From Synechocystis sp. LKSZ1 (GTDB lineage Bacteria > Cyanobacteriota > Cyanobacteriia > Cyanobacteriales > Microcystaceae): a DNA stretch of 64,000 nt. A program made the translations under genes and the position numbers. Below are positions 1 to 8,850 of this stretch, in pieces. Location of the stretch: positions 1,488,001 to 1,552,000 of the forward strand of contig NZ_AP031572.1 in assembly GCF_040436315.1 (NCBI RefSeq). The letters run 5' to 3'. How positions within the stretch are numbered: the first letter of the stretch is position 1; every line of letters starts with the position of its first letter. The notes beneath the pieces are model-generated. The model saw only the letters and a program-made list of their open reading frames with translations. It did no database searches and was not told the DNA's origin.

Positions 1-3000
1 TACAGCTCTGAGCAAAGGCCAGGGCCCCGAGGTTGGCACTACTAGAACCTAAGCTGTGGGCCAGTTGGCGGACTTGCAGGGGATTATCGTCGGCGATGGC
101 CGTTTGCAATTGGTCGAGGGCAATGGGGGTCGTTTCAAGATAGTTGGGGATGATCGCTTGCAGAATCTCAGCGCCTCCCATGGCCCGAATGCCTTCAAGA
201 ATGGGCTCATCCAAGCAGGGGGCGGCGGGTTTCGAGGCCGGATGTTCTGGGAACGTCGGGAGCGCGGTGGCGGAGGATGGCTTTGGGCTGGCGTGGGGTT
301 TCACCCGTTGCAGGGCCGCAATTAATTCGGGTTCTCGGATTGGTTTACTGATATAGTCATCCATACCAGCCTGGAGACAGTTTTCTCGGTCTCCCTGCAT
401 TGCGTAGGCCGTTACGGCAATAATCCAAGGCTGTTCCCAGGGAAGGGCCGTGGCTCGTAAACGACGGGTTGCGGTCATGCCATCCATTTCCGGCATTTCC
501 ACATCCATGAGCACCACATCGTAGGGAACTTGCTGGAGCGCTGGAATCACTTCTGCTCCGTTACTAACCACATCGGCCCGATAGCCCAGTTTTTGTAATA
601 GTAGCAAAGCAACCTGTTGATTAATACTGTTATCCTCAGCCAGCAGAATCCGTAGAGGACTCAGGGTTTTGAGCAGGGCATCCCTTTCAGGGTGGGAGAA
701 GGGAGAACGTGTGATTTCAGGAAAGGTTTTTTTCCAGTTTGGTAGACCATCGATGACCGTTAGGGGGGGGCGACAGACCACATCGAGCAACAGATTATAG
801 AGCTGGGATGGTTTTAAAGGGGCCTGGAGCCAACCGGCAAATTCCACTTCGGTGCGTTTTTGTAGTTCTGCGGGAGAGAGTAGAAAGGGGGCCTGGAGAA
901 TGATGGGCAGGGCCTGACCGGCTGGGCGACGACGAATGGCTTCGGCGAGTTCAATGCCATCCAACTCCGGCATCCGTAAATCCAAGAGGGCCAAGTCAAA
1001 GGCGGGTTCCTGATTGAGCCAGAGCAGGGCCTCCCACACCGACCCCGTGGTCAGGGTTTCCATCCCCCAGGCGCGGGTCAACTGACTCAACCACTGGCGA
1101 TTAATGGCATTGTCATCCACGACCAGCAGGCGTTTTCCCCGTAATTCTGGATGCTCTGAGGGGATTAGGGAACAGGTCGTTACCCCCTGGACCGGCACCG
1201 TGAAATAAAAGCGAGTTCCCCGTTCTGCAGCGGTAGCGGGTTGACTCGGCCAAGTTGCGGGCGGCCAACCGGCCATGGCCCCTTGGCTTTCCATCCAGAT
1301 TGTTCCTCCCATGAGATCCACCAATCGCTTACAGATGGCTAACCCCAGGCCTGTTCCTCCGTACTGGCGCGTCACGGCCCCGTGGGCCTGGCTAAAGGAT
1401 TGGAACAGTCGGGATTGTTGTTCTGGGGGGATACCGATGCCCGTATCTTCGACCATGACCTGGATTTCGTAGCGCTGTTGCGTAGCCTCTAATGCCTTTG
1501 CTTCCAGTACGACCGTGAGGGCCCCCTGTTCGGTAAATTTCACCGCATTACTCAGTAAATTCACTAAAACCTGACGCAAACGCGTTAAATCGCCGAGAAC
1601 CGTCGCTGGCACCGCAGGGCCAATGCGATAGACCAAGTCTAGACCTTTGGTAAAGGCCTGACCGGCAATCAAGTCCAGGGATTCCTCTACCCAACGTTGG
1701 ATCTCCAACGGATGACGTTCCAGGGTCAGCTTACCGGACTCAATTTTAGAAAAATCCAAAATATCGTTGATCAGGGTCAACAAAGTTTCACCACTACTAC
1801 GAATGGTTTCTGCAAACTGTTGTTGTTGGGGGTTGAGGGACGTATCGAGGAGCAGGCCAGTCATGCCGATGATGGCATTCATGGGCGTGCGGATCTCGTG
1901 GCTCATGGTGGCCAGGAAGTCACTTTTGGCCCGATTGGCCATCTCTGCCACATTTTGGGCTGCTAATAATTCTTCATTCTGCTGGGTGAGACGTTCGCGG
2001 CTGGCGCGTTCCTGGGCCAAGAGGGAGGATTGGGCGAGGGCAATCCCCACCTGGGCGGCGACGGATTCCAATAATTCCACATCAGCTAGGCTCCAATGTC
2101 GGATATCGTCGCATTGGTGCAGGGCCACTAACCCATTGGCCTTACCTTGATAGGATGTCCGAACCATGAGCAGGGATTTGATCTGGAGGTGTTCACAGAG
2201 GTCTTTTACCGCCGCTAAGCGAGAATCTTGCAGAACATCATCGATCACAACGGCCTGGTCTCGGCTGAGAATTTTCTCTATCTGAGCATGATCGTTGAGG
2301 GAAATCGCCAGCGAAAGCATAGAGGGCGTATCCAGCGTCGTATATTCCGCCACACAGGGCAAAGCGAATACCGGCTCTTCCTGATAGAGATGGATCACAC
2401 AACGACTGGCCCCCAAGCTTTGACCTAAACGATTGACTGTGGTTTGAAAGATTTTGGCGGGATCGAGGCTTTGGCGAATTTCCTCCGTCAGGGTTTTCAA
2501 TAATAAGGTGCGCTGATATTGTTTCCAAAGAGAGGCTTCAGCGTATTGTCGTCGTTGGTCGTTACGGTAGGCCTCAATGATATTGGTACAGGTGATTAAC
2601 AACGGCTGGAGGTAGTCGAGCAGGGCCGACTCATAGCCCCCCTGCGCCAGGGCAATGATTCCCACCATGAGTTCATTGCCGTTATCCAGGGGAATTCCTA
2701 AAAAGGTTCCCCCAAATCCATCGAGATCGCTGTCCTCAGCCAGAATCAGCGGCGCTTCCCGCTGGAGCACACGGTTGACCAAGCGCCGAAAGTGGGAGAA
2801 CTCTACCCCGGTGATTTCTGGCAACGAAACGTCCGTCAGACTCTGAATTTTTTGGGCCGGTTTCCCCTCAGTTTTGAGGTAGGCTTCCTGAAGATAGGCA
2901 TCTTCCTCCCCCGAAACATACACTTCCGCCACCAGACCGTAGCGACTCTGGGTGAGTTGCAACAGAAGCCCCAATAAATCATCAAAGACAATCTCCGGTT

Positions 3001-3973
3001 GTACGGCCCTAATGAATTGAGACTGGAGATGGCTGATCACCCGCAACAATTGGTGACTTTGCTCCAGCTCGGCTTGTTGCCGCTGGCGGAGCGTTACATC
3101 CTGGTATAGCCAAAGATGACCATAGTACTCTTGCCCCAGGAAGATGGGCACATAATCCCGCTCTAAAATGTCTCCGTTTTTAAGTCGTAATTCCTCCTGA
3201 GTGACCAGTTGCCGTCGTTCTAAAATCTCCGCAACCCGCTCTAAAAAGGCCTCGGGATCTGCAAATAAGTCCTTAGCAGCGTTGGCCGATTCCCGACAGT
3301 CCATGCCGATCAGGGCCTCTGGGGGAACTGGAATGCCAAAGAGCCGACAAAAGCTAGGATTGGTTAAGCGAATCTGGCCCTTCTCATCCTCTACTAAAAT
3401 GCCTGCCTGTAGGTTTTGGATCAGAGCACTGAGGCGGGAAGTTGTGGCTTGGAGTTCGGCTTCGGTTCGTTTACGTTCCTCCAGTTCCTGTTGCAGTTGG
3501 TAATTGAGAAATGAAAGCGCATGGGTACGTTCTTCCACCCGCTGTTCTAGTTGCTGGGTGACGACTTGTAGTTGCTGATTTTGCTGCTCTAGGGCCTGGG
3601 TCAATTCCCGTAGACGTAGGTGTAAGCGCAGGCGAGCCAAAAGTTCTTCAGCGATAAAGGGCTTGGTGATATAGTCCACGGCCCCCAATTCCAAGCCGAT
3701 GACTTTATGTTTGGCATCACTCAAGGCGGTGGTGAAGATCACGGGGATATCCTGGCTTGCCGGCTCGGCCTTGAGTTGCCGACAGAGGCTGAAGCCATCA
3801 ATATCGGGAAGCATCACATCCAGCAAGATCAGGTCTGGAGAACACTGTTTGACCTGGGCCAGGACACGATGGCCCTCCATCTCAACGCGTACCTGATAGC
3901 CGGCTTTGGTGAGAATGTGGCTGAGGATACTTAAATTGTCGGGGTTATCGTCAACCACGAGGATGCTGGCCAT
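1..3973 (-). CDS. Hybrid sensor histidine kinase with three receiver domains and HPt (3' end beyond window)
   Basis: This gene has a start codon (ATG, complement of 3971-3973) but no stop inside the window; the frame stays open to base 1, giving at least 1324 residues. Reading the minus strand I see these domains in order: a receiver domain (VVDDN near residue 7, phospho-acceptor Asp52), a Gln-rich coiled coil (about 125-190), a PAS sensor domain, two GAF-like domains (about 320-660), a HisKA dimerisation domain with the H-box [10 protein letters not shown] (His692), a HATPase domain with [10 protein letters not shown], a second receiver (Asp998), a third receiver (Asp1157) and the start of an HPt domain ([13 protein letters not shown], His1306; the usual HPt Lys after the Leu is Gly here). 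It is a soluble phosphorelay protein with no membrane segment seen. It is divergent from the exopolysaccharide operon 156 bases away, so control of that operon is a reasonable but unproven guess. Confidence 0.93.
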   Translation of the reverse strand, partial: MASILVVDDNPDNLSILSHILTKAGYQVRVEMEGHRVLAQVKQCSPDLILLDVMLPDIDGFSLCRQLKAEPASQDIPVIFTTALSDAKHKVIGLELGAVDYITKPFIAEELLARLRLHLRLRELTQALEQQNQQLQVVTQQLEQRVEERTHALSFLNYQLQQELEERKRTEAELQATTSRLSALIQNLQAGILVEDEKGQIRLTNPSFCRLFGIPVPPEALIGMDCRESANAAKDLFADPEAFLERVAEILERRQLVTQEELRLKNGDILERDYVPIFLGQEYYGHLWLYQDVTLRQRQQAELEQSHQLLRVISHLQSQFIRAVQPEIVFDDLLGLLLQLTQSRYGLVAEVYVSGEEDAYLQEAYLKTEGKPAQKIQSLTDVSLPEITGVEFSHFRRLVNRVLQREAPLILAEDSDLDGFGGTFLGIPLDNGNELMVGIIALAQGGYESALLDYLQPLLITCTNIIEAYRNDQRRQYAEASLWKQYQRTLLLKTLTEEIRQSLDPAKIFQTTVNRLGQSLGASRCVIHLYQEEPVFALPCVAEYTTLDTPSMLSLAISLNDHAQIEKILSRDQAVVIDDVLQDSRLAAVKDLCEHLQIKSLLMVRTSYQGKANGLVALHQCDDIRHWSLADVELLESVAAQVGIALAQSSLLAQERASRERLTQQNEELLAAQNVAEMANRAKSDFLATMSHEIRTPMNAIIGMTGLLLDTSLNPQQQQFAETIRSSGETLLTLINDILDFSKIESGKLTLERHPLEIQRWVEESLDLIAGQAFTKGLDLVYRIGPAVPATVLGDLTRLRQVLVNLLSNAVKFTEQGALTVVLEAKALEATQQRYEIQVMVEDTGIGIPPEQQSRLFQSFSQAHGAVTRQYGGTGLGLAICKRLVDLMGGTIWMESQGAMAGWPPATWPSQPATAAERGTRFYFTVPVQGVTTCSLIPSEHPELRGKRLLVVDDNAINRQWLSQLTRAWGMETLTTGSVWEALLWLNQEPAFDLALLDLRMPELDGIELAEAIRRRPAGQALPIILQAPFLLSPAELQKRTEVEFAGWLQAPLKPSQLYNLLLDVVCRPPLTVIDGLPNWKKTFPEITRSPFSHPERDALLKTLSPLRILLAEDNSINQQVALLLLQKLGYRADVVSNGAEVIPALQQVPYDVVLMDVEMPEMDGMTATRRLRATALPWEQPWIIAVTAYAMQGDRENCLQAGMDDYISKPIREPELIAALQRVKPHASPKPSSATALPTFPEHPASKPAAPCLDEPILEGIRAMGGAEILQAIIPNYLETTPIALDQLQTAIADDNPLQVRQLAHSLGSSSANLGALAFAQSC

Positions 3974-4050
3974 TGGCAGAAAATTCAGGGAGGAAAGATT
4001 CTTTTACTGTAGGCGGAGATTTTGGGTCGAGGCTAGGCTATCAGCCAAAA

Positions 4051-4072
4051 AAGTTAGACACAAGTTAGGCCC
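4051..4072. promoter_or_regulatory. 11-bp-period direct repeat in the kinase/EPS divergent promoter region
   Basis: AAGTTAGACAC at 4051-4061 is followed directly by AAGTTAGGCCC at 4062-4072. The 11-base period suits a dimeric response regulator of the OmpR/PhoB class. On the other strand the halves read CCTAACTT and TCTAACTT with a 3-base spacer, which resembles the layout of cyanobacterial Pho boxes (8-mers every 11 bases) without matching them exactly. Close copies stand upstream of the STAS-sugar transferase gene. A regulatory role is inferred. Confidence 0.4.
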
Positions 4073-4128
4073 GATCACAGGAATGTCTAGTGGAGGATAG
4101 GATCAGTCGCGTTTGGTAAGGTATCCCC

Positions 4129-5157
4129 ATGAAACTAGTCTCTGTGATTGTTCCGGTCTATAACGTTGAAGTCTATCTCGCCGATACGATTCGCTCCGTT
4201 CTCGCCCAGACCTATCCTCATTTTGAGCTAATTCTAGTGGATGATGAGTCCCCCGACCAAAGTGTGGCCATTGCCGAATGTTTCACGGATCCTCGTCTTA
4301 AAATTGTGCGCCAGAAAAACCGAGGCCTGGCCGGGGCCCGCAATACCGGAATTCGTCATGCCCAGGGAGACTACTTAGCTTTCTTAGATGCTGATGACCT
4401 CTGGTTACCGGAAAAATTAGCGAAACACGTCCAACACCTAGACGCCAATCCCCAGGTCGGGATCAGTTTCAGTCGTTCGGCCTTTATCGACCAAGCGGGC
4501 CAATCCCTCGGGTTATACCAGATGCCCCAGCTCACCGACATCACCGCCGAGCATCTCCTCTGCCGTAACCCCATCGGCAATGGGTCGGCCCCCGTCATCC
4601 GTCGCCAAGTCTTTGAAGCAATCCGTTTTCAGCAAAACCGCACCGGCATCGTCGAAGACTTCTACTTTGATGAAGATTTCCGTCGCTCCGAAGATATTGA
4701 GTGCTGGTTGCGCATCAAGCTCCTGACGGATTGGCAGTTGGAAGGGATTCCCGAGGCCCTGACGCTTTACCGAGTCAATGAAGCCGGTCTGTCCGCCGAT
4801 GTGGAACGCCAATTTGAGTCCTGGCAACAGATCATCACCAAAACCCGCACTTACGCCCCGGAACTGATCGCGCAATGGGGCGATGTCGCCAAGGCCTATC
4901 AATTACGTTACCTGGCCCGTCGAGCCGTTCGTTTCAAAGCCCCCCAGGCCGCTGTCCCCCTCATCCACCAGGCCCTGGCGGCCCATTGGCAAATTGTCTT
5001 AGCGGAACCCCGTCGCACCCTTTTGACCCTGGGAGCGGCCTATCTCCTCCAGCAATTACCCTTGCCCCTCTATAGCGCCCTAGAATCAGGGGCCGTGACC
5101 ATCACTGGGGCCCTGCAACGCTCGAAAATTCAACGTCAATCCCTGGCCAAGGCCTAA
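4129..5157 (+). CDS. GT2 family glycosyltransferase, first gene of the EPS cluster
   Basis: The protein is a 342-residue inverting GT-A glycosyltransferase that should transfer a sugar from a nucleotide-sugar donor to a lipid-linked polysaccharide intermediate on the cytoplasmic face of the membrane. The N-terminus SVIVPVYNVEVYL, the donor-binding VDDESPD (residues 38-43) and the metal-binding DAD at 87-89 (FLDADDLW) are all present. A long C-terminal half of about 200 residues follows the catalytic domain, with no clear membrane span. It is the first plus-strand gene after the divergent histidine kinase and opens the run of polysaccharide genes ending at the Wzy polymerase. Its sugar specificity cannot be read from the sequence. 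Confidence 0.88.
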   Translation: MKLVSVIVPVYNVEVYLADTIRSVLAQTYPHFELILVDDESPDQSVAIAECFTDPRLKIVRQKNRGLAGARNTGIRHAQGDYLAFLDADDLWLPEKLAKHVQHLDANPQVGISFSRSAFIDQAGQSLGLYQMPQLTDITAEHLLCRNPIGNGSAPVIRRQVFEAIRFQQNRTGIVEDFYFDEDFRRSEDIECWLRIKLLTDWQLEGIPEALTLYRVNEAGLSADVERQFESWQQIITKTRTYAPELIAQWGDVAKAYQLRYLARRAVRFKAPQAAVPLIHQALAAHWQIVLAEPRRTLLTLGAAYLLQQLPLPLYSALESGAVTITGALQRSKIQRQSLAKA

Positions 5158-5177
5158 AAATCAGCAAGAAAGGCCTG

Positions 5178-5187
5178 AACTTAGACA
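5178..5187. promoter_or_regulatory. Single copy of the AAGTTAGACA-like motif
   Basis: AACTTAGACA differs by one base from the AAGTTAGACA motif seen upstream of the first EPS gene and of the STAS-sugar transferase gene. It lies in the 112-base gap ahead of the PssD-like gene. It is weak on its own and listed because it falls in a third promoter-sized gap of the same cluster. Confidence 0.2.
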
Positions 5188-5269
5188 ATCGCGTAGGCCT
5201 GATCACCGATCCGGGGTTGAGATACTGAAAGTTGAGCCAGTTCAGTAATTTCTCGTAGGCCTTCAGGTT

Positions 5270-5713
5270 ATGAAAGTTGTCCTAGTTAGTTCCACCGGTG
5301 GTCACTTCAACGCCCTCTGCCAACTCTCTTCTTTTTGGCAACGCCACCAATGCACTTGGGTTACCTTCCGCAACAGCACCACCGAAAAAGTTCTCCAGGG
5401 CCAACCAACCTTCTGGGCCTATGGCCCGACCAACCGTAGCCTCAAAAACCTTGTGCGAAACCTTCTGCTCTCGGCCCAGGTACTCCAGCAAGCAAAGCCT
5501 GACTTGGTGCTCTCCACCGGAGCTGGGGTTGCGGTTCCCTTCCTGATCCTGGCCAAGTTGATGGGCATTAAAACTGCTTTTTTAGAATCCTTTACCCGCG
5601 TCGAAGACCTCAGCCTTTCCGCCCGTTTGGCCCTGCCCTTCATCGACAAGCTCTACGTCCAGTGGCCCCAACTCCAGGACAAATACCCCCAGGCTGAATT
5701 AATTACGCTTTAA
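5270..5713 (+). CDS. PssD/Alg14-like glycosyltransferase subunit
   Basis: The 147-residue protein begins MKVVLVSSTGGHF, the nucleotide-binding start of the PssD/Cps14F/Alg14 family, and carries LVLSTGAGVAVPFLILAK in the middle. In this family the small subunit anchors and activates the catalytic PssE/Alg13/Cps14G partner, and the pair acts as one split GT-B (GT28-type) enzyme that adds an early sugar to the lipid carrier. The partner lies 77 bases downstream in the same direction. The length is normal for the family, and the ATG at 5270 gives the conserved N-terminus directly. By analogy with rhizobial and pneumococcal homologues the pair would add the second sugar; which sugar is unknown. 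Confidence 0.85.
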   Translation: MKVVLVSSTGGHFNALCQLSSFWQRHQCTWVTFRNSTTEKVLQGQPTFWAYGPTNRSLKNLVRNLLLSAQVLQQAKPDLVLSTGAGVAVPFLILAKLMGIKTAFLESFTRVEDLSLSARLALPFIDKLYVQWPQLQDKYPQAELITL

Positions 5714-5790
5714 GCCTTACTTCTAATTTTTAAGAACTTTTACTTTTTAAGTTAACGACTCCCCTGTTCCCCTCTCTTCCTGTCACTACC

Positions 5791-6390
5791 ATGATTCTGA
5801 TTACCGTCGGCACCGAAAAATTTCCCTTCAACCGCTTAATGACCTGGATTGACCGCCTCATTGAACAACAGTTCATCAATCCCAACGAAGAAGAAATTAT
5901 TGTCCAATACGGTTCCTGTACCATCCAACCCCAGGGCGTTAAAGCTTATCAAGTCCTCCCCAGCCAAGATTTTCAGGCCCTCGTCGCCGAAGCCCGCCTG
6001 ATCATCGCCCATTGTGGCGAAGGCAGTATCGACCTCCTGGCCAAAGCCGGTAAGCCCTATATTCTTGTTCCCCGTAGTGGCCAATTTGGAGAGCATGTCG
6101 ATGACCACCAAGTAGAATTGGCCCGTAGCCTGGCCCGTCAGCAGGTGCCCATCGCCTATACCCCTGGTGATCTGGTTCGTTTTCTCCAGGCTCCTGTGTT
6201 TGTGGAAATTCCTGCAACCCCGACCCAATACTATGCCCAGGCCAGTCAACTTCTCCACCAGGACTTGGTGACACTAACTACGCCGAAAACTCGTTCTAGC
6301 CGCGCGTTGCTTCCTGGCCTCGCTTCTCTGGCCAATATCGGTAACTGGGTGGCCCGTGTCCCTGCGGTTTTTTCCCAAATCACTGCCTAG
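5791..6390 (+). CDS. PssE/Alg13-like glycosyltransferase catalytic subunit
   Basis: The first half of this 199-residue protein is the GT28 C-terminal domain: MILITVGTEKFPFNRL at the start, then IIAHCGEGSIDLL (about 71-83) and KPYILVPRSGQFGEHVDDHQ (about 87-106), the donor-binding signature of Alg13/MurG-like enzymes. It should work with the PssD-like protein encoded immediately upstream. About 50 residues at the C-terminus (from QDLVTLTTPKT on) extend beyond the usual 150-160 residue family length and show no motif I recognise. A 225-base gap follows, so the next genes probably have their own promoter. Confidence 0.85.
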   Translation: MILITVGTEKFPFNRLMTWIDRLIEQQFINPNEEEIIVQYGSCTIQPQGVKAYQVLPSQDFQALVAEARLIIAHCGEGSIDLLAKAGKPYILVPRSGQFGEHVDDHQVELARSLARQQVPIAYTPGDLVRFLQAPVFVEIPATPTQYYAQASQLLHQDLVTLTTPKTRSSRALLPGLASLANIGNWVARVPAVFSQITA

Positions 6391-6464
6391 ATCACCAAAT
6401 TATCTAATTAAATATTGGTATTTTGCTGGCCCTGCACTGGCGCTTAATCTGTCGTTTTTAGTAA

Positions 6465-6515
6465 TAGTTAGGCCAAAGGACAGAAGTTAGACAAAAAAAA
6501 GCACAAAGTTAAACA
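6465..6515. promoter_or_regulatory. Array of three AAGTTAGACA-like repeats upstream of the STAS-sugar transferase gene
   Basis: The 225-base gap 6391-6615 holds TAGTTAGGCC (6465-6474), an exact AAGTTAGACA (6484-6493) and AAGTTAAACA (6506-6515). The last two are 22 bases apart, twice the 11-base period seen at 4051-4072. The rest of the gap is AT-rich near its left end and probably holds the promoter of the downstream sub-operon; I could not pick out a confident -10/-35 pair. Binding by a response regulator is inferred from spacing only. Confidence 0.4.
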
Positions 6516-6615
6516 TCGCAGTCAACAGGAACGTAGATCTGAGCCGGCCAAAATAAAAGTATCGACAAAGAAAGCACCGCCGCCCGAATCCTTCCCCAGT
6601 CCTTAGGAGTTTACG

Positions 6616-7563
6616 ATGAGCCAAGTCCAACTGATCGAAATGCCAGTCCACTTCACCCTAGCGGAAATCACGGATATCCACGGGGCCTTAAAGGAACTGT
6701 TACGGGAAACGGTCACCCTCAAGCGCATCGTCTTTGACTTTGCCCAAACCAACTTTATTGATAGCAGTGGTGTTGTTTATCTGCGTCAATTTTGCCAAGC
6801 GGCGCAACGGGCCGGCATTGAACTCCTGGGCTGGAGTTTGTCCCCTCAGATTAAGTCTCTCCTCCAGGCCTCCCACCTCGACCAATGGCTGGAAATTGAC
6901 CTGGATACGGAAGGGGTGATTCGTCTCCAGACTGAAGACAATAAAGATTTGCTCCATCCCTCGGTGCGTTCTGTGGCCAAGCGGGCCATCGATATTGTGG
7001 GAGCCTTGGTTGGTTTGACGGTGACGGCGGTGTTGTTTGTCCCCGTGGCCATCGCCATTAAGTTAGAAAGTCCTGGGCCAGTTTTGTTTAGCCAATTGCG
7101 CTGTGGCCATCAGGGCCGTACCTTCCGCATTTGGAAATTCCGTTCTATGGTCGCCAATGCCCCAGAACTGAAGCATTTAGTCGAGAACCAAATTAAAGGG
7201 GCCTTCTTTAAGAACGAAAATGACCCCCGCATCACCAAAATCGGTCGTTTGCTACGCAAAACCAGCCTCGATGAGTTTCCCCAGTTTTGGAATGTCCTCA
7301 CGGGTGATATGAGCCTTGTGGGAACCCGCCCCCCCACCCTCGATGAAGTGGCCCAGTACGAACCCCACCAGGGCAAACGTCTCGATGTTAAACCCGGCCT
7401 GACGGGGGAATGGCAGGTGAATGGCCGCTCACAAGTCCTGGATTTCGAGCAAGTGGTGGCCCTGGATCTGCGTTATCAAGAACGCTGGAGCCTCTGGCAT
7501 GACCTGAAATTAATCTGGAAAACGGTCACGGTTCTGCTCAGCAAACGCAGTGGGGCCTGTTGA
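6616..7563 (+). CDS. STAS domain fused to polyprenyl-phosphate sugar transferase (initiating enzyme)
   Basis: This 315-residue protein joins two modules. Residues 1-100 form a STAS (anti-anti-sigma) domain with the phosphorylatable-serine motif NFIDSSGVVYL (Ser50/Ser51). Residues 120-315 form a bacterial sugar transferase (WbaP/WcaJ C-terminal type): one membrane segment (about 126-148), then FRIWKFRSM and SLDEFPQFWNVLTGDMSLVG. That enzyme moves a sugar-1-phosphate onto undecaprenyl phosphate and so starts each repeat unit. The usual long multi-span N-terminal region of WcaJ-type enzymes is replaced by STAS. AGGAG lies ahead of the ATG. The next gene is a free STAS protein, so control of chain initiation by a serine kinase/phosphatase switch is a plausible inference. 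Confidence 0.92.
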   Translation: MSQVQLIEMPVHFTLAEITDIHGALKELLRETVTLKRIVFDFAQTNFIDSSGVVYLRQFCQAAQRAGIELLGWSLSPQIKSLLQASHLDQWLEIDLDTEGVIRLQTEDNKDLLHPSVRSVAKRAIDIVGALVGLTVTAVLFVPVAIAIKLESPGPVLFSQLRCGHQGRTFRIWKFRSMVANAPELKHLVENQIKGAFFKNENDPRITKIGRLLRKTSLDEFPQFWNVLTGDMSLVGTRPPTLDEVAQYEPHQGKRLDVKPGLTGEWQVNGRSQVLDFEQVVALDLRYQERWSLWHDLKLIWKTVTVLLSKRSGAC

Positions 7564-7613
7564 TTTTTCCGCTTTTTTTAACTGACTAATCTAAAACTTT
7601 TTGGAGTCAACCC

Positions 7614-7940
7614 ATGAACTTGAACCTCCCCGCAATCCATCCCACCATGCTTGATGTCTCCGGTGCGATCACTGTCGAAAATGCCCCCGCCGTCGAGGCC
7701 CTGTTGACGGAAGTGATTCAGACCCTACCGCATGATCACGTTGTCTTGAATATGCAAAAGGTGGATTTTCTGGATAGTACCGGCCTGGTGGTACTGGTCA
7801 GTGCCTGGCGCTTAGCCCAGGATTTAGGCAAACAATTGAGCCTATCTGCTCTCACACCAGGGGTGCGCCTGATTTTTGACCTTACCCAATTGGATCGCGT
7901 CTTTCATCTCATCGAAGAATCTGCCCAATTTACATTCTAA
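7614..7940 (+). CDS. STAS domain protein (anti-anti-sigma factor type)
   Basis: The 108-residue single-domain protein has the standard STAS length and the conserved phosphorylation loop VDFLDSTGLVVLVSA with Ser55. Such proteins are phosphorylated by RsbW/SpoIIAB-like kinases and dephosphorylated by PP2C-like phosphatases, and bind their partner only in one state. No kinase or phosphatase of that kind is in the window. It sits 50 bases after a gene whose product carries a STAS domain of its own and 13 bases before the sulfotransferase gene, inside a polysaccharide operon. It therefore probably tunes EPS synthesis; its actual partner is unknown. Confidence 0.9.
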   Translation: MNLNLPAIHPTMLDVSGAITVENAPAVEALLTEVIQTLPHDHVVLNMQKVDFLDSTGLVVLVSAWRLAQDLGKQLSLSALTPGVRLIFDLTQLDRVFHLIEESAQFTF

Positions 7941-7953
7941 GCTTCTCTTCACC

Positions 7954-8841
7954 ATGACTCTCCCCAATTTCCTCATTGTCGGTGCCGCTAAATCAGGAAC
8001 AACGGCCCTGCATACCTACCTGCAACAGCATCCCCAGATCTACATGACCCCCGACAAGGAAACCAATTTCTTTGCCTTTCAGGGGGAAACCCTCCACTTT
8101 CAAGGGCCCGGGGATGAGGCCATTAATTCTTTTTCCATCACTGACTTGGCCACCTACGAACAGTTATTCGATGGTGTGACCCAGGAAACCGCCATTGGTG
8201 AGGCCTGCCCCCTCTATCTCTACCATCCCCAGGCCCCCCATAACATTGCCCAGATGCTGCCAACGGTGAGGTTAATCATCATTCTTCGTAACCCCGTGGA
8301 TCGGGCCTATGCTAACTTCCTTCACTTAGTAAGGGATGACCGGGAACCCCTCGACTTTACCTCGGCCATCGCCGCTGAGTCCGAACGCATTAACAAGCAT
8401 TGGGAATGGTTTTGGCACTACCTCCAACAGGGGTACTATGGCCCCCAACTCCAGCGCTACTACGAGTTATTTCCCGCAAACCAGATGAAAGTCTATCTCT
8501 ACGAAGACCTGGTGAAACGGGCCGATTGGCTACTCCGAGATATTTTCGACTTTCTGCAAGTTGACCCCGATTTCCAGCCGGATATGTCCGTGCGGCCCAA
8601 TAAATCTGGTATGCCTAAAAACCGCTTCTTGCACCAGTTACTCACCAAACCGAACCCGATTAAAAGTCTTCTCAAACCCCTCTTTCCGGCCCAACTGCGG
8701 CAAAAAATTCAACACCGCAACCTAGAAACCCCTAAACTAACAGCAGAGATGCGTCAGCAGTTGATTAATTCCTATCGGGTTGATATTCTTGCCTGTCAAG
8801 ACCTGCTCCAGCGGGACCTCTCGGCTTGGCTCACGGTTTAG
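7954..8841 (+). CDS. PAPS-dependent sulfotransferase
   Basis: The product (295 residues from the ATG at 7954) starts with LIVGAAKSGTTAL (residues 7-19), the 5'-phosphosulfate binding loop of carbohydrate sulfotransferases. LRNPVDRAYANF is the 3'-phosphate site; the serine often found at the Ala of AYA is absent. DKETNFFAF matches the catalytic-lysine region. It should transfer sulfate from PAPS to a sugar hydroxyl, making the polysaccharide acidic. An upstream in-frame start at 7876 would overlap the STAS gene, so the ATG that puts the PAPS loop at the usual distance is preferred. Its place between initiation and flippase genes suggests sulfation of the cytoplasmic lipid-linked repeat unit. 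Confidence 0.88.
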   Translation: MTLPNFLIVGAAKSGTTALHTYLQQHPQIYMTPDKETNFFAFQGETLHFQGPGDEAINSFSITDLATYEQLFDGVTQETAIGEACPLYLYHPQAPHNIAQMLPTVRLIIILRNPVDRAYANFLHLVRDDREPLDFTSAIAAESERINKHWEWFWHYLQQGYYGPQLQRYYELFPANQMKVYLYEDLVKRADWLLRDIFDFLQVDPDFQPDMSVRPNKSGMPKNRFLHQLLTKPNPIKSLLKPLFPAQLRQKIQHRNLETPKLTAEMRQQLINSYRVDILACQDLLQRDLSAWLTV

Positions 8842-8850
8842 CGATTCAGC

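Noticed and set aside
763-770. G8 run in the hybrid kinase gene as a phase-variation tract.
   Set aside because: Shorter than the C10 tract, in a GC-rich gene where such runs of Pro/Arg codons are less surprising, and the gene is not of a class usually phase-varied.
7876-7953. Sulfotransferase start at 7876.
   Set aside because: It would overlap the STAS gene by 65 bases and put 26 extra residues before the PAPS loop, which normally lies close to the N-terminus.
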